A DNA stretch of 64,000 nt from the NCBI GenBank assembly GCA_944989445.1, contig CALYLW010001376.1, positions 124,001-188,000 on the forward strand, in the 5' to 3' direction. Shown here one piece after another: positions 43,566 to 54,386 of this stretch; the stretch's first letter is position 1, and each line of letters opens with the position of its first letter. The position numbers were made by a program, and so were the translations under genes. Source of the DNA: Ampullaceana balthica (Eukaryota; Mollusca; Gastropoda; Lymnaeidae). The notes beneath the pieces are model-generated. The model was given only the letters and a program-made list of their open reading frames with translations, was not told where the DNA came from and did not search any database.

Positions 43566-44843
43566 AAAAGACTAAAACTATTAATAAAGAACAAAAAAAA
43601 GTTGCAATATGTTCTTACGACATTTCTAAAAAGATTTTACATAAATGATGATCTTAAAATAATGGACTGCAGAGGCCCAACGTGTGTTAATATTTCTTCA
43701 TGGCTGAAAAGTATGCAGGAGTTCAAGAACAACGCAAAAAATTAAATGTCAATGTCAAATATCGCACAAAAAGTTCATTTGTTTACATGATACGCCTACT
43801 GAAACGAACTCTCTAACTCTTACTGTTTTAGTACATTTACATGATACGCCTACTGAAACGAACTCTCTAACTCTTACTGTTTTAGTACATTTACATGATA
43901 CGCCTCCTGAAACGAACTTTCTAACTCTAACTGTTTTACTACACTAGAACGTTGTTACGTATTCCTTTCCATGTCCATACTTCGTTTGGAATGGAATACA
44001 AAATAATGAATATACCATAGAGCTATTTTGAAGGTATTTTTAAAGCTATAGAAGAATTGATAGATGCAGGCAAAAAGCTCAACACACGAACAGTCGCAGG
44101 GCAGGGTCTTTGATAGTCACAATGAAATCTTTTTATTTTCTAATTTATAATTTATATTAAAGATGCCCAAAATTATTTACAAACGTATAGTGTTAAAAAA
44201 TGCTTAACAGAGGCTTCTCACAGAGAAACCAATGAAATACTAAAGGGTGCTTTGAAAATTAATAAAATTTTATGTGGAAAGTTTTATTCTTCATAATAAT
44301 AACATGAGATTACTGTAGAAATTCATGAGTTTTTGGCAGTTATATCGAATTTAGAAAACAGATAAGATTTTCGTAAACCAGCTAATATACTGGACTTTGA
44401 AATTTTGCCTTCAAATTAAGAGTATACAAAATATATCACGTGTCATTGTCAAACAAGGAATATTTGAACCCCACGGGTAAAAAAAAAGAATAAATGAATT
44501 CAAGACCAGTTAATTTATTCAAGTTTTTTTAATAGATATTTAGGCTAGAAGTTACCCTGCCTAAAATAATATCATTAATTCGAACACTGTCTTCGAAATT
44601 AAGTAAACAAAAAAATTAATTAAGATCAATAATGAATACACAAAGATTCTCTAATCAATATTTATTTTGGCTATTGAGCATGGTATGGCTGAAAACATTG
44701 ATACGTGAAAGATTGTGCAATGAGAAAAAACATAAAACTTCATTTTTATTCAAGAAATGAGAAGCTTTTCTCTTGATCTATAACACAAAAATGTTTGTGT
44801 CATTACTTTTATTTTCTAATAAAGACTACCTGGTATCTTTACT
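43566..44843. other. AT-rich stretch with a three-unit tandem repeat
   Basis: About 43786-43945 holds three units of roughly 57 bp (TTTACATGATACGCCTACTG, AAACGAACTCTCTAACTC). The remainder has broken reading frames that may be decayed transposase, but I could not name them. Confidence 0.45.
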
Positions 44844-44846
44844 TTA

Positions 44847-45247
44847 GGGGCCGTCCATAGATGACGTCACGCGATTTTGGTCGATTTTTACCCCCCCCCC
44901 AAGCCCCTCGTCACACTTCGTCACAAAAACTTAGACCTCCCCTCCAAAATGACATCACAAAGCTGTGACCCCCCCCCCTAAAAGCATTATTTTCTATTTG
45001 AAAATGAGCATGTTTCAAATCAATTTATTGTCATTTTAGTATGTATTTAGTGTAAGACTGCACTGTAGTATCGGAACACGCGTGAATCCATGTAAAAGGT
45101 CATTAAAAATTATAAGAAATCGAATATTTAAGTGGAACTTTGATTTAAAGTTGCGTGTTTTCACGTGACGTCACAATTCTTAACCCCCCCCCCTCACCCT
45201 CGTCACACATCGTCACAAATGTGCGTGACGTCATTTATGGACGGACC
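44847..45247. mobile_element. PIF/Harbinger-like MITE, GGGGCCGTCCATA family
   Basis: 401 bp. Ends GGGGCCGTCCATAGATGACG and CGTCATTTATGGACGGACC, each followed outward by TTA (44844-44846, 45248-45250). No coding. Other copies are at 54387-56241 and within 12604-14066. Confidence 0.8.
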
Positions 45248-45454
45248 TTATAGCATTCACATATTTTTCGCGGCAAATTTGGGTTCTGCTCCGGGCGGCA
45301 CATACCCACGCTACGCCGCTGAGTTCGCCTTATGTTTTCCTTAGGACGGATACTTCAATGCGCCAGCAAAGGCAATGTAAATACCCACATATCCGGTTTG
45401 TCGGTTCTATTTCAATTTTGCCTCTGCAACAGAAATATTTAAAATTGTCAAATT

Positions 45455-46456
45455 AATTAGGGCCATGAACCCTGCGAAAAAGCGTAAATTGTTGTTGAAT
45501 CCCGTGTAATTAATGAAGAATGGACACATTAATATTTCTTTGGTAGCACAGATAAGAAAACAGTGTGTTCCATGTGTCATGAAACGAATGTTGTGTTTAA
45601 CGAATACAATATGAAACCAGGGCCGTCTTAACACATATGCCCGCTGGGCATTTGCCCGGGGGCCCACGAGCATAGGTGCCCCATGGGAATATGTTTATTT
45701 ATAATTTATATATATTATGTATTTTTTTTTAAATTTCTGTGGGGGAGGGGCCCAAAACTATTTCTTTGCCCCGGGGCCCACTCTGGTGTAAAGACGGCTC
45801 TGTATGAAACGACACCCCAAAACAAAACAACCAATTTGGCGACAAAGTTTCTGAGGACGAATACAAAAAGAAAGCCGCAGATTGTGTTACAAAGTTTAAA
45901 AAGTAACACACATTATTTACAAAGTAACCTACATTTCAGGACATAGAGGCCAGTTTCATGATAGCCTACAACCTCGCTAAGCGCAACAAGCCTTCATTCG
46001 GATGGCGAGTTTGTTAAGCAGTGTATGGAAGATCGTGCAAAAGTTTTGTGTCCTGATGTGAGAAGCTACTTTGAAATCGTTTCATTGTTAAGAAGTACTG
46101 TGGTGCGCCGCAGTGACTCGATATGTGACGAACTAACAGAACAGCTGAAAACCACGAGCAAAGATTTTGTTTACTTTTCATTGGCACTGGATGAATGGAC
46201 AGATAATGAAGACAATGAAGGCATTGCGCAGTTACTAATCTTTATCCTAGGAATTAATGAACATTTCATTATCACAGAGTACTTACCAGGCCTGGAAGCA
46301 ATGAAAAGTACACCCATTGACCAGGTGTGTTTGAGTGTGCTGTATGTTGTGTTGGGAGAAGTGGAAGCAATGAAAAGTACATCCATTGACCAGGTGTGTT
46401 TGAGTGTTATGTACGTTGTGTTGGGAGAAGTGGCTTGTCATAGAAATGAAATGTAA
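45455..46456 (+). pseudogene. hAT transposase (GTF2IRD2/EPM2AIP1 type), decayed and interrupted
   Basis: The start near 45455 reads MNPAKKRK, then after stops KTVCSMCHETNVVFNEYNMK, a BED finger cut by a MITE at 45618; the continuing RHPKTK lies after 45802. Frame 46025-46456 encodes the region following the finger: AKVLCPDVRSYFEIVSLL and FSLALDEWTDNEDNEGIAQL with the core aspartate. A 68-bp direct duplication (GAAGCAATGAAAAGTACAYC) occurs at 46294-46430. The dimerisation domain is absent; a 38-bp satellite follows. Confidence 0.75.
45618..45802. mobile_element. hAT-like MITE inserted in a transposase BED finger
   Basis: 185 bp; ends CAGGGCCGTCTTAACAC and TAAAGACGGCTCTG; perfect 8-bp duplication TATGAAAC (45610-45617, 45803-45810). 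Interior 'gggggcccac' and 'ccccggggcccac' repeats are sub-terminal. Confidence 0.9.
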
Positions 46457-46522
46457 TTTTAACTAAAGAATACAATCATTTTAAACGTTGTGTCCCTCTG
46501 CTAAAATTCACTTCCACATAAC

Positions 46523-48310
46523 GGCCCCTAGCTAAAACAATTGCCCACCACTGGTATGAGGCCTCCGAGCTAAAACAATTGCCCACCACTGGTATGAGGC
46601 CCCCGAGCTAAAACAATTGCCCACCACTGGTATGAGGCCTCCGAGCTAAAACAATTGCCCACCACTGGTGTGAGGCCCCCTAGCTAAAACAATTGCCCAC
46701 CACTGGTATGAGGCCCCCGAGCTAAAACAATTGCCCACCACTGGTATGAGGCCCCCGAGCTAAAACAATTGCCCACCACTGGTGTGAGGCCCCCTAGCTA
46801 AAACAATTGCCCACCACTGGTGTGAGGCCCCCTAGCTAAAACAATTGCCCACCACTGGTATGAGGCCCCCGAGCTAAAACAATTGCCCACCACTGGTATG
46901 AGGCCCCCGAGCTGAAACAATTGCCCACCACTGGTATGAGGCCCCCGAGCTAAAACAATTTCCCACCACTGGTATGAGGCCCCCTAGCTAAAACAATTGC
47001 CCACCACTGGTATGAGGCCCCCGAGCTAAAACAATTGCCCACCACTGGTATGAGGCCCCCGAGCTGAAACAATTGTCCACCACTGGTATGAGGCCCCCGA
47101 GCTGAAACAATTGCCCACCACTGGTATGAGGCCCCCGAGCTAAAACAATTGCCCACCACTGGTATGAGGCCCCCGAGCTAAAACAATTGCCCACCACTGG
47201 TATGAGGCCCCCGAGCTGAAACACTTGCCCACCACTGGTATGAGGCCCCCGAGCTGAAACAATTGCCGACCACTTGTATGAGGCCCCCGAGCTGAAACAA
47301 TTGTCCACCACTGGTATGAGGCCCCCGAGCTGAAACAATTTCCCACCACTGGTATGAGGCCCCCGAGCTGAAACAATTTCCCACCACTGGTATGAGGCCC
47401 CCGAGCTGAAACAATTGCCCACCACTGGTATGAGGCCCCCGAGCTGAAACAATTGCCCACCACTGGTATGAGGCCCCCGAGCTAAAACAATTGCCCACCA
47501 CTGGTATGAGGCCCCCGAGCTGAAACAATTGCCCACCACTGGTATGAGGCCCCCGAGCTAAAACAATTTCCCACCACTGGTATGAGGCCCCCTAGCTAAA
47601 ACAATTGCCCACCACTGGTATGAGGCCCCCGAGCTAAAACAATTGCCCACCACTGGTATGAGGCCCCCGAGCTGAAACAATTGTCCACCACTGGTATGAG
47701 GCCCCCGAGCTGAAACAATTGCCCACCACTGGTATGAGGCCCCCGAGCTAAAACAATTGCCCACCACTGGTATGAGGCCCCCGAGCTAAAACAATTGCCC
47801 ACCACTGGTATGAGGCCCCCGAGCTGAAACACTTGCCCACCACTGGTATGAGGCCCCCGAGCTGAAACAATTGCCGACCACTTGTATGAGGCCCCCGAGC
47901 TGAAACAATTGTCCACCACTGGTATGAGGCCCCCGAGCTGAAACAATTTCCCACCACTGGTATGAGGCCCCCGAGCTGAAACAATTTCCCACCACTGGTA
48001 TGAGGCCCCCCGAGCTGAAACAATTGCCCACCACTGGTATGAGGCCCCCGAGCTGAAACAATTGCCCACCACTGGTATGAGGCCCCCGAGCTAAAACAAT
48101 TGCCCACCACTGGTATGAGGCCCCCGAGCTGAAACAATTGCCCACCACTGTTATGAGGCACCCGAGCTGAAACAATTGCCCACCACTGGTATGAGGCCCC
48201 CGAGCTGAAACAATTGCCCATCACTGGTATGAGGCCCCCGAGCTGAAACAATTGCCCATCACTTGTATGAGGCCCCCGAGCTGAAACAATTGCCCACCAC
48301 TTGTATGAGG
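46523..48310. repeat. 38-bp satellite with 608-bp higher-order duplication
   Basis: About 47 units of GAGGCCCCCGAGCTGAAACA + ATTGCCCACCACTGGTAT. Variants (CTAG for CGAG, TTCCC for TGCCC, GTCC, CACTTG) recur with a 608-bp period: 46951-47558 and 47559-48166 match variant for variant (16 units of 38). The long - strand ORFs are a by-product of the repeat: the unit lacks stops in several frames, and three units (114 bp) give a 38-residue peptide repeat. They are not called as genes. Confidence 0.95.
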
Positions 48311-48449
48311 TATGAAATCATGTCAATTCCATTATTTAACTCATGCAGAGCAAAAATTTTGATGTTGCTTTGGCAATAAAATTTTTTGGAAAGTTCCAAT
48401 ATTTTTTTAAAAATAAAGAATTAATTAAGATCGGACAATCACTTTAATT

Positions 48450-49130
48450 CGATGCTTTTTGATGCTGGCAAAATTGCATCCGAAATAGACGCAGATACAA
48501 ATTTTCACTCAACACCTAGACATCCAGTTTTTAGGGGAAAAAAGACACTTTGGTGACAATCATGATGAGCCCATAATCGATGCAGAGGAAAAATACAAAA
48601 TTAAGTGCTTTTACCACCTGGTTGACACTAATCAAGACTTTAGAACAAATATTTTCTCGGCTGCAACATCACAACAGTTACGTCTGTTTTTTTCTTCTAA
48701 ATCTCATATTATATTTATGAACTAAAACATATTAGTTCTATAGTTTTGGTAAATTGCAAAGATTTGGTTGGCAACCCTTTGAACAATGGAGAATCATCAG
48801 ATATTTATAGCCTGTAACTTTTTGTTCTCTATTGGAAAAAGAGTTAGTACTATTGTAAGGTTTGAAATTCTGAACATAATTGAATTATGCTCCAACCTTG
48901 ACCTTTGCTTCAAGAATTTTACAAACTCTCCCAATAAGTGTTGTATCCGGGGAACATAGTTTTTCTAATATAAATATAAATGTAAAAAAGAACTATTAAA
49001 TTTATCAAATTTTGATAACAACATGATCTCAAACAAGATTTTCAGTCCTCGCTATTTTAGCAATTGAATATGAACTCAGTCACAGATTAAATGTTACTTA
49101 ATTAAAAAGAGAACTCTCCGAACTTAAAAG
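48450..49130 (+). pseudogene. ZMYM1-like hAT transposase remnant, C-terminal half
   Basis: Short + strand frames separated by stops: HFGDNHDEPIIDAEEKYKIK, then CFYHLVDTNQDFRTN, and FEILNIIELCSNLDLCFKNF further on. These are typical of the zinc-finger-MYM-1-like hAT group. It is heavily decayed. Confidence 0.6.
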
Positions 49131-49282
49131 GGTTATAATTAGTTTAAAAATTGTCTGAATTATACTCCGTTAACTTAAAAAAAAAGAAGTATTTACAGTA
49201 AGTTACAGATTATTACTAGTATTTTTGTTAATTACTCAGTTAGAGTATTATTTTTTGGACGACCGCTATAATTATAATAAGA

Positions 49283-49796
49283 AAAACCCGTAAAAAACCA
49301 AGTTTTTGACTATAAATCCTTTATGTACGAGAAGTAACTAAAAGAATGTTCATTATAATACGCAGCGCCAGACCATCCAGAAATACAAAATTGAAGTTGT
49401 GTCGTAAAACATGTTTAATATAATACGCACCGATCAGGAATATGTTTATAAAAAGAGCTGTCAATAAAATACGCACCTTATTGCGCGACAGAAAGGTTGT
49501 TCAATATAATACGCACCGCGACGCTCTATCTCAAAAAATAGCATGATACATAGGATTAAAAAAAATAATCTAAAAAATCAATAATTTAATTACGGTACAT
49601 GCGATCGATCTGAAATTTTGATACATTGTTTTTATCATCGGTACGAAACTGCCTGCAAAATTTCAGCTCGCTATCTTGCGAGCAAGTGGGTTAAAAATCG
49701 ATCAAAAGTTTTGGCGACAAGCAAGCAAGCAAGCAAGCAAGCAAGGTCGGTCGGTCGGCCGCAGACACCACGAGTTAATATAAAGGATTTAAAAAG
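49283..49796. repeat. dispersed repeat X, copy 3
   Basis: Starts AAAAACCCGTAAAAAACC with ACTATAAATCCTTTATGTAC, and ends CACCACGAGTTAATATAAAG GATTT. It contains an (AAGC)n stretch and (GGTC)n at 49720-49765. Confidence 0.75.
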
Positions 49797-49899
49797 ACAT
49801 AATATATCTTTTTTTTAAGCACTTAAACATAGGGGCGCTATAATTTACTTTTGCATGGAGAGGTTCAAAGGCTAAATCCGGCCATGACTTTATCCCATA

Positions 49900-50025
49900 T
49901 GATGTCGGTGCTGATCGGATAGACTCATAGAGCGGGTCCATGCCTTAAATCGAGCCCCCGACTCTCGGTACGCCAGCCGTGCGCGCATGCCACTCAGCCA
50001 CTGAGGCAGGGTAAGTTAGGGTGTC
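49900..50025 (-). mobile_element. tRNA-derived SINE head fragment
   Basis: On the - strand TCAGTGGCTGAGTGGCATG is followed by GCTGGCGTACCGAGAGTCG and GGGCTCGATTTAAGG, in A-box to B-box order like SINE family A, but the downstream body is different. Confidence 0.55.
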
Positions 50026-50195
50026 GAGTGAGTCCTACGCTCAGACAGTTTTGTATGACACATGACACTTTTGAGCAGATGGAGCAGGTTGCCCGGGTGT
50101 AATCAGAAACTGTATGAGACCAATCTCAGGTTCCATAATATGTGTTTAGTTTAGGTCAACGAGTCTATCATGACACTAAGACAGTGACTCGATTT

Positions 50196-50702
50196 ATGAC
50201 TCTGTGTGATTAGGACAATGACTCTAACATGAATCCATGTCATGAGAGACTGACTCTATCTCTAGTGACGCTAAATCAAAGTAAGTGCTGCTAATTTATG
50301 ACTCTGTGTCATTAGGACTATGACTCTAACATGAATCCATGTCATGAGAGACTGACTCTATCTCTAGTGACGCTAAATCAAGTAAGTGGTGCTAATTTAT
50401 GACTCTGTGTCATTAGGACAATGACTCTAACATGAATGCATGTCATGAGAGACTGACTCTATCTCTAGTGACGCTAAATCAAGTAAGTGGTGCTAATTTA
50501 TGACTCTGTGTCATTAGGACAATGACTCTAACATGAATGCATGTCATGAGAGACTGACTCTATCTCTAGTGACGCTAAATCAAGTAAGTGGTGCTAATTT
50601 ATGATTCTGTGTCATTAGGACAATGACTCTAACATGAATGCATGTCATGAGAGACTGACTCTATCTCTAGTGACGTAAGTCAAGTAAGTGGTGCTAATTT
50701 AT
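50196..50702. repeat. 101-bp tandem array
   Basis: Five units of GACTCTGTGTCATTAGGACA ... AAGTAAGTGGTGCTAATTTAT, the first more diverged. Confidence 0.9.
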
Positions 50703-51636
50703 GGAATGAAAAATCTCACCTCCCGGAAGTTCGTCTTTTCTTTGGTTAACAAGTTGTAAATTTCATTTTACAAAATGTGTACGGTTCCGGTAAATTTTTT
50801 AAACCCAAAAGATCAAATATCAAATGTGTGCCGATTTGTTATTCATATTTTAATACACTGGTCAACCCTGGTCATTTCCCTTGTTCTTGGTCACAAATTT
50901 AAACTATTTACAAGACAATATTGGAAGAAAAAAAGGTAAAACAATTACTTTTCAAAGCAGCATGTCAATTAGTTTTTCTTTAATTACTATAATTGTTGGA
51001 ACGGCACTGAGTTATAGCTCAAGTTAAATTTCCCCCCTTCCACCCCCATCCTCCCCCATCCTCCCCCCTTTCTTTCATATGCCTCTCACACATTTTAATA
51101 AACTTGACTTTTAAACGTTTAAAATTTTATTATTTTTTTATTTTTTATATTTACATATTTCCCATTTTTCAAATCAAGATTTAATAAACATATTTTATTC
51201 TTAAACATTTTCCATAATTCTACAAAGTATATTGCATATTAAATATTGGTAACATTATGTAGCGGGTGGCACAGCTTGTTTGAGAACCCATATTTTATAT
51301 AATCAGAGATAAATTTTTGTTTGGATTATGAGCTGCAGCGCTCCAGATTAGGTACCGCTCCGCCCGCGTCGCTCAGTCAGTTTGCCAAAATTGTCACCGG
51401 AGTCGGAACCAACCCAGCATCTATACGCTCCTGGGTTATCAGTTTGTGTCGTCCAATCATTCCTGGCTCATTTACAAGAGGCTAACTCGTGTTCACGTAC
51501 CGCTTCTAATCAACTTCAAACAATATTAATCCACATCAGACGTGTCCTATCCGCACCATCGTCTGCGCCATTTCACGCACCATCCCAAGTTGCGCATCAT
51601 TCTACGTTGCGAAATACCCTCAGTTGCGCACTATTC
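50703..51636. other. ABCA 3' flank
   Basis: No gene. On the - strand AATAAA-type words occur near 51124 and 51187, possible polyadenylation signals for the ABCA gene about 450-510 bases after its stop. A potential donor-like GAG|GTGAGA near 50717 has no acceptable upstream acceptor. Confidence 0.4.
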
Positions 51637-51807
51637 TCAGTCGCCATTGATCATCATGGCGAAGACCTTCTCTAAAGTCGTCTGGTGTATGACGTACGAG
51701 TCCAGATGGAGCTCCGCCTTCAATTTCTCCATGGCCACAAACATCTGGGACAAGGAGGCGGAGCCTGGTAGTTGGAAGTTGATGGACAGCTCGATCTTGT
51801 TATAGAC
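51637..51807 (-). CDS. ABCA-type transporter, last exon
   Basis: The gene (- strand) is exons 60593-60470, 59867-59716, 58617-58385, 58019-57832, 56783-56613, 52281-52077 and 51807-51637; 413 codons plus stop are visible. ABCA proteins are full-length membrane transporters, mostly of lipids, with two nucleotide-binding domains (NBDs); this is the C-terminal NBD and tail. The last exon starts AAACACAG|GTCTATAAC in phase 0, encodes NKIELSINFQLPGSASLSQM and YVIHQTTLEKVFAMMINGD, and stops with TGA (51639-51637). The QTTLEKVF motif is the ABCA C-terminal regulatory-domain signature. I cannot decide which ABCA subfamily it belongs to. Confidence 0.92.
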   Translation of the reverse strand, partial: VYNKIELSINFQLPGSASLSQMFVAMEKLKAELHLDSYVIHQTTLEKVFAMMINGD

Positions 51808-52076
51808 CTGTGTTTAAATACAATACCATACAGTATACATACAGTGAGAGTTGTTATAGACCTGTAATTAAATACAATAACGTACAGAGAGAGAGAGAGA
51901 GTTTATATAGACAGAGATGTTAAAGACCTAAGGTAAAATATGATTTTATATAGTGATGTTATGAACATAGGATAAAATGCAACGTCAACGCTGCCTTAAA
52001 CATGACCTTGAAAATAATGACCACCGCCACCACCCCTTGAAATTTCAACCCGAGCCGTGACCTTGAAAGTACATAC
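51808..52076. other. ABCA intron
   Basis: Contains a (GA)n run at 51885-51901 and two short direct repeats of GTTATAGACCTGT. Nothing else. Confidence 0.5.
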
Positions 52077-52281
52077 CAGCGCTCCCTTGAATGTCATCTT
52101 GACCTTAGCTATGACGTCCTGCTCGTGCTCGATCTTCCTCTCCACGTCTCTCCGGATGACCACGGTCAGCGTGTAGCCCTTGACGTACTTGGCTTTGATC
52201 ATGGTCGGCGTCCCGATGCACATCAAGTTACCGTGGACCAGGACCGCCATCCGCGTGCAGAAATCCTCACACTCACCCAGG
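52077..52281 (-). CDS. ABCA-type transporter, exon after the H-loop
   Basis: Acceptor CGTCCACAG|CCTGGG, donor GCGCTG|GTATGT. Encodes LGECEDFCTRMAVLVHGNLM, then CIGTPTMIKAKYVKGYTLTV, matching the ABCA NBD end (MEECEALCTRLAIMV.G...C.G....LK.K...GYTL). The first base completes AG|C serine of the previous exon. Just upstream of the acceptor the intron reads ILVHS, resembling the exon it follows, which makes the exact junction worth confirming. Confidence 0.92.
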
Positions 52282-52358
52282 CTGTGGACGAGAATGTCAG
52301 GGGAATCCATTGTCAACGACTATACGATAATCAAGGTCCAATAGGGATAGATTTAAAG

Positions 52359-52643
52359 CTGTGTTTCCCCAACGTGGGCCCTCGCTGCCCCCAGGGGGGT
52401 TTAACTTTAAGGTGTGAGGGGGGGGGATAACGATGTATATTTATTCACCAACTATCAAAATTATTGCTTGCAGCTTTCACATATATTGTATCGATTGGTG
52501 TATCTAAGAATGAAGTATTGAATAATGTGACGCAATCATCTCATGTTTCACTCTACATGATATCTGTTTTGATACAGACTTTACTTTTAGTATTTCAGGA
52601 ACTGTTTGGTGGCGCATGACACAAAAAAGTTTGGGAAATATTG
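52359..52643. mobile_element. hAT-like MITE
   Basis: Ends CTGTGTTTCCCCAACGTGGG and, on the - strand, CAATATTTCCCAAAC. Flanks ATTTAAAG and TTTTAAAT agree at 6 of 8 positions. It lies just beyond the acceptor side of the ABCA exon at 52077-52281. Confidence 0.6.
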
Positions 52644-52699
52644 TTTTAAATAAATGTTATTTTTGGTTTTCTTTATTTTGTATTTTTAACATTTTAACA

Positions 52700-53830
52700 T
52701 TTACTTCCTTTTCCTCACCCTGAGCCTGGGGCTGGACAAAAAACTTTTGAAGAGTTCTGAAAATTGGATTTATTGTGAAGGAAAGCAGTCTTCGAAATCA
52801 CTTGAATATTCTTTCATTGACTTGGCTGCTGCCCCTCGGATGGCATCATTGCTGAGCTCAGTTAGGTTTGTAAGAAAACCAAATTTCTCATGGATGCACA
52901 TGCGTGTAACCGATGTTGTAGGGTTGAAGAAAGTTTAATTGATTACAAGAAATACCTCAACCTTGAATTTTTGTTTCAGAGAAAATACGGTTTCGGCTGA
53001 TGTCCCTTCATCAAGATGACACTTTCTCCTTTTTTGATCGCATTGACGATTGTTTATACTCTTTCTCCACGGACTTATTATTTCCTTTTTCCCCCATAGA
53101 AATCAAATCAGAGCGCTGTCTTTTAACAAACTAAAGGAGAGATTTTAACAAATGTATCTTGAAGGGATGCATTCGTTTTCTGAAATTTATTTAAAATTGT
53201 GTCCCAAATTTCAAGTAAAATAGCGAGTATCAGTTGTTCAAGTTCCTTCCGAAATGTTTCTGCTTCAAGTCGACTGATAGGCGGCTGATTTTCGTGCTAC
53301 AATATTCTTATGGTATGATTTATTAACAGATCTTACATCATCATGTCGGACTAACCATCTTGTGTCAGACAAGGCTTTGTTAACAGGTAACCCTTTCGAT
53401 TGTTTTTGAAGACCGTGCCAACGATGAGTAGAGGCAACAAGCCAGGTATAAAGATTTTGCAGAATGCCAAAAAATAAATAAATCTGGCTGCAGCAGGACA
53501 AACTTCTGCTGCATTTTCCCCAACCAAATTAAGGGTATGAGCTGTGGATGGCACGTAATGAGCAACACTGCACTTCTCACTTATGATAGCCTGGACTCCG
53601 TTATACTTCTCACTAACGATAGCCTGGACTCAGTTTTACTTCCCACTCATATTTGCAGTATTGTCTTATATGACTGTCCACGGCAATCTTGAATTTGAAT
53701 GTCATTTTCTTCCAAAATATTAAAAATAATTTCGGCAATTCCTGATCCAGTATGGGAATACATTTGGTATGAACTTGCTAAATCGCTCAACAGGACTGAA
53801 TGGTATTTAGCTAATAACGGAACGCAACAT
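52700..53830 (-). pseudogene. ZMYM1-like hAT transposase remnant
   Basis: - strand frames: PSTAHTLNLVGENAAEVCPA near 53550, then LYTWLVASTHRWHGLQKQSK and KALSDTRWLVRHDDVRS near 53400, followed by decayed sequence to about 52740. The H(S/T)LNLVG and STHRW..L / LSDTRW blocks are diagnostic for this hAT group. Multiple stops and frameshifts. It sits in the large ABCA intron between 52281 and 56613, in the sense orientation. Confidence 0.75.
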
Positions 53831-54334
53831 GTAATTCAGGTTAATTAAGGACATCGATATTCAATGTACATGCAGTAATCACCAATGACCCGGTCGTAAG
53901 CCGACTCAATCATTCTCCACTAGATTTTGTAAAAAAAAAGTCGGCTTTAGAACGAGTATATACGGTACTAGTATTTAATTAAATATTTAATCGAATATTT
54001 ACATCTTACTGCAGTCTGTATGTAGGTCGAAGCGTCGTAACGCGTGTACAATGTACTACTAACTTGGCAGTTGGTTAAAAATTCGATTATTGAGTTATGC
54101 TATTTTTTTATTGCAAAGTTTTTCTCTTCGTAAGTTTTCGAAACTGATAACAAATCGATGTTTTTCCTTAGCTTTATTTCCCTGTTTCCTGAATAATTTT
54201 TTTTGATATTATTACAAACGATGACGATTTCTGGTATTTCACTCTCTTTGACATTTTCTCTTGGTAAGTGATGAGAATTTATTAATTTATTTATGCTATT
54301 TTCAAGGCTTCATGCAAACATTTGCCCACCTTTA
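53831..54334. other. ABCA intronic stretch
   Basis: AT-rich; no named feature. Confidence 0.4.
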
Positions 54335-54386
54335 ATATACAAAATAAGTTTGGGGGCCCCTAAATCATCGGGGGCCCATGGCTTTA

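Noticed and set aside
43304..43648. ORFs spanning the run of N
   Set aside because: They are opened only by undefined bases.
46950..48251. Long - strand ORFs encoding repeats of VVGNCFSSGASYQWW type
   Set aside because: They are translations of the 38-bp satellite, open in several frames at once with no start context or flanking exon; the repeat structure explains them.
46523..48310. CRISPR-like regular array
   Set aside because: The repeats are contiguous with no unique spacers, and the context is eukaryotic.
50700..50765. Possible - strand exon ending GAG|GTGAGA (EIYNLLTKEKTNFRE)
   Set aside because: The frame meets a stop immediately upstream and no acceptor AG is present nearby.
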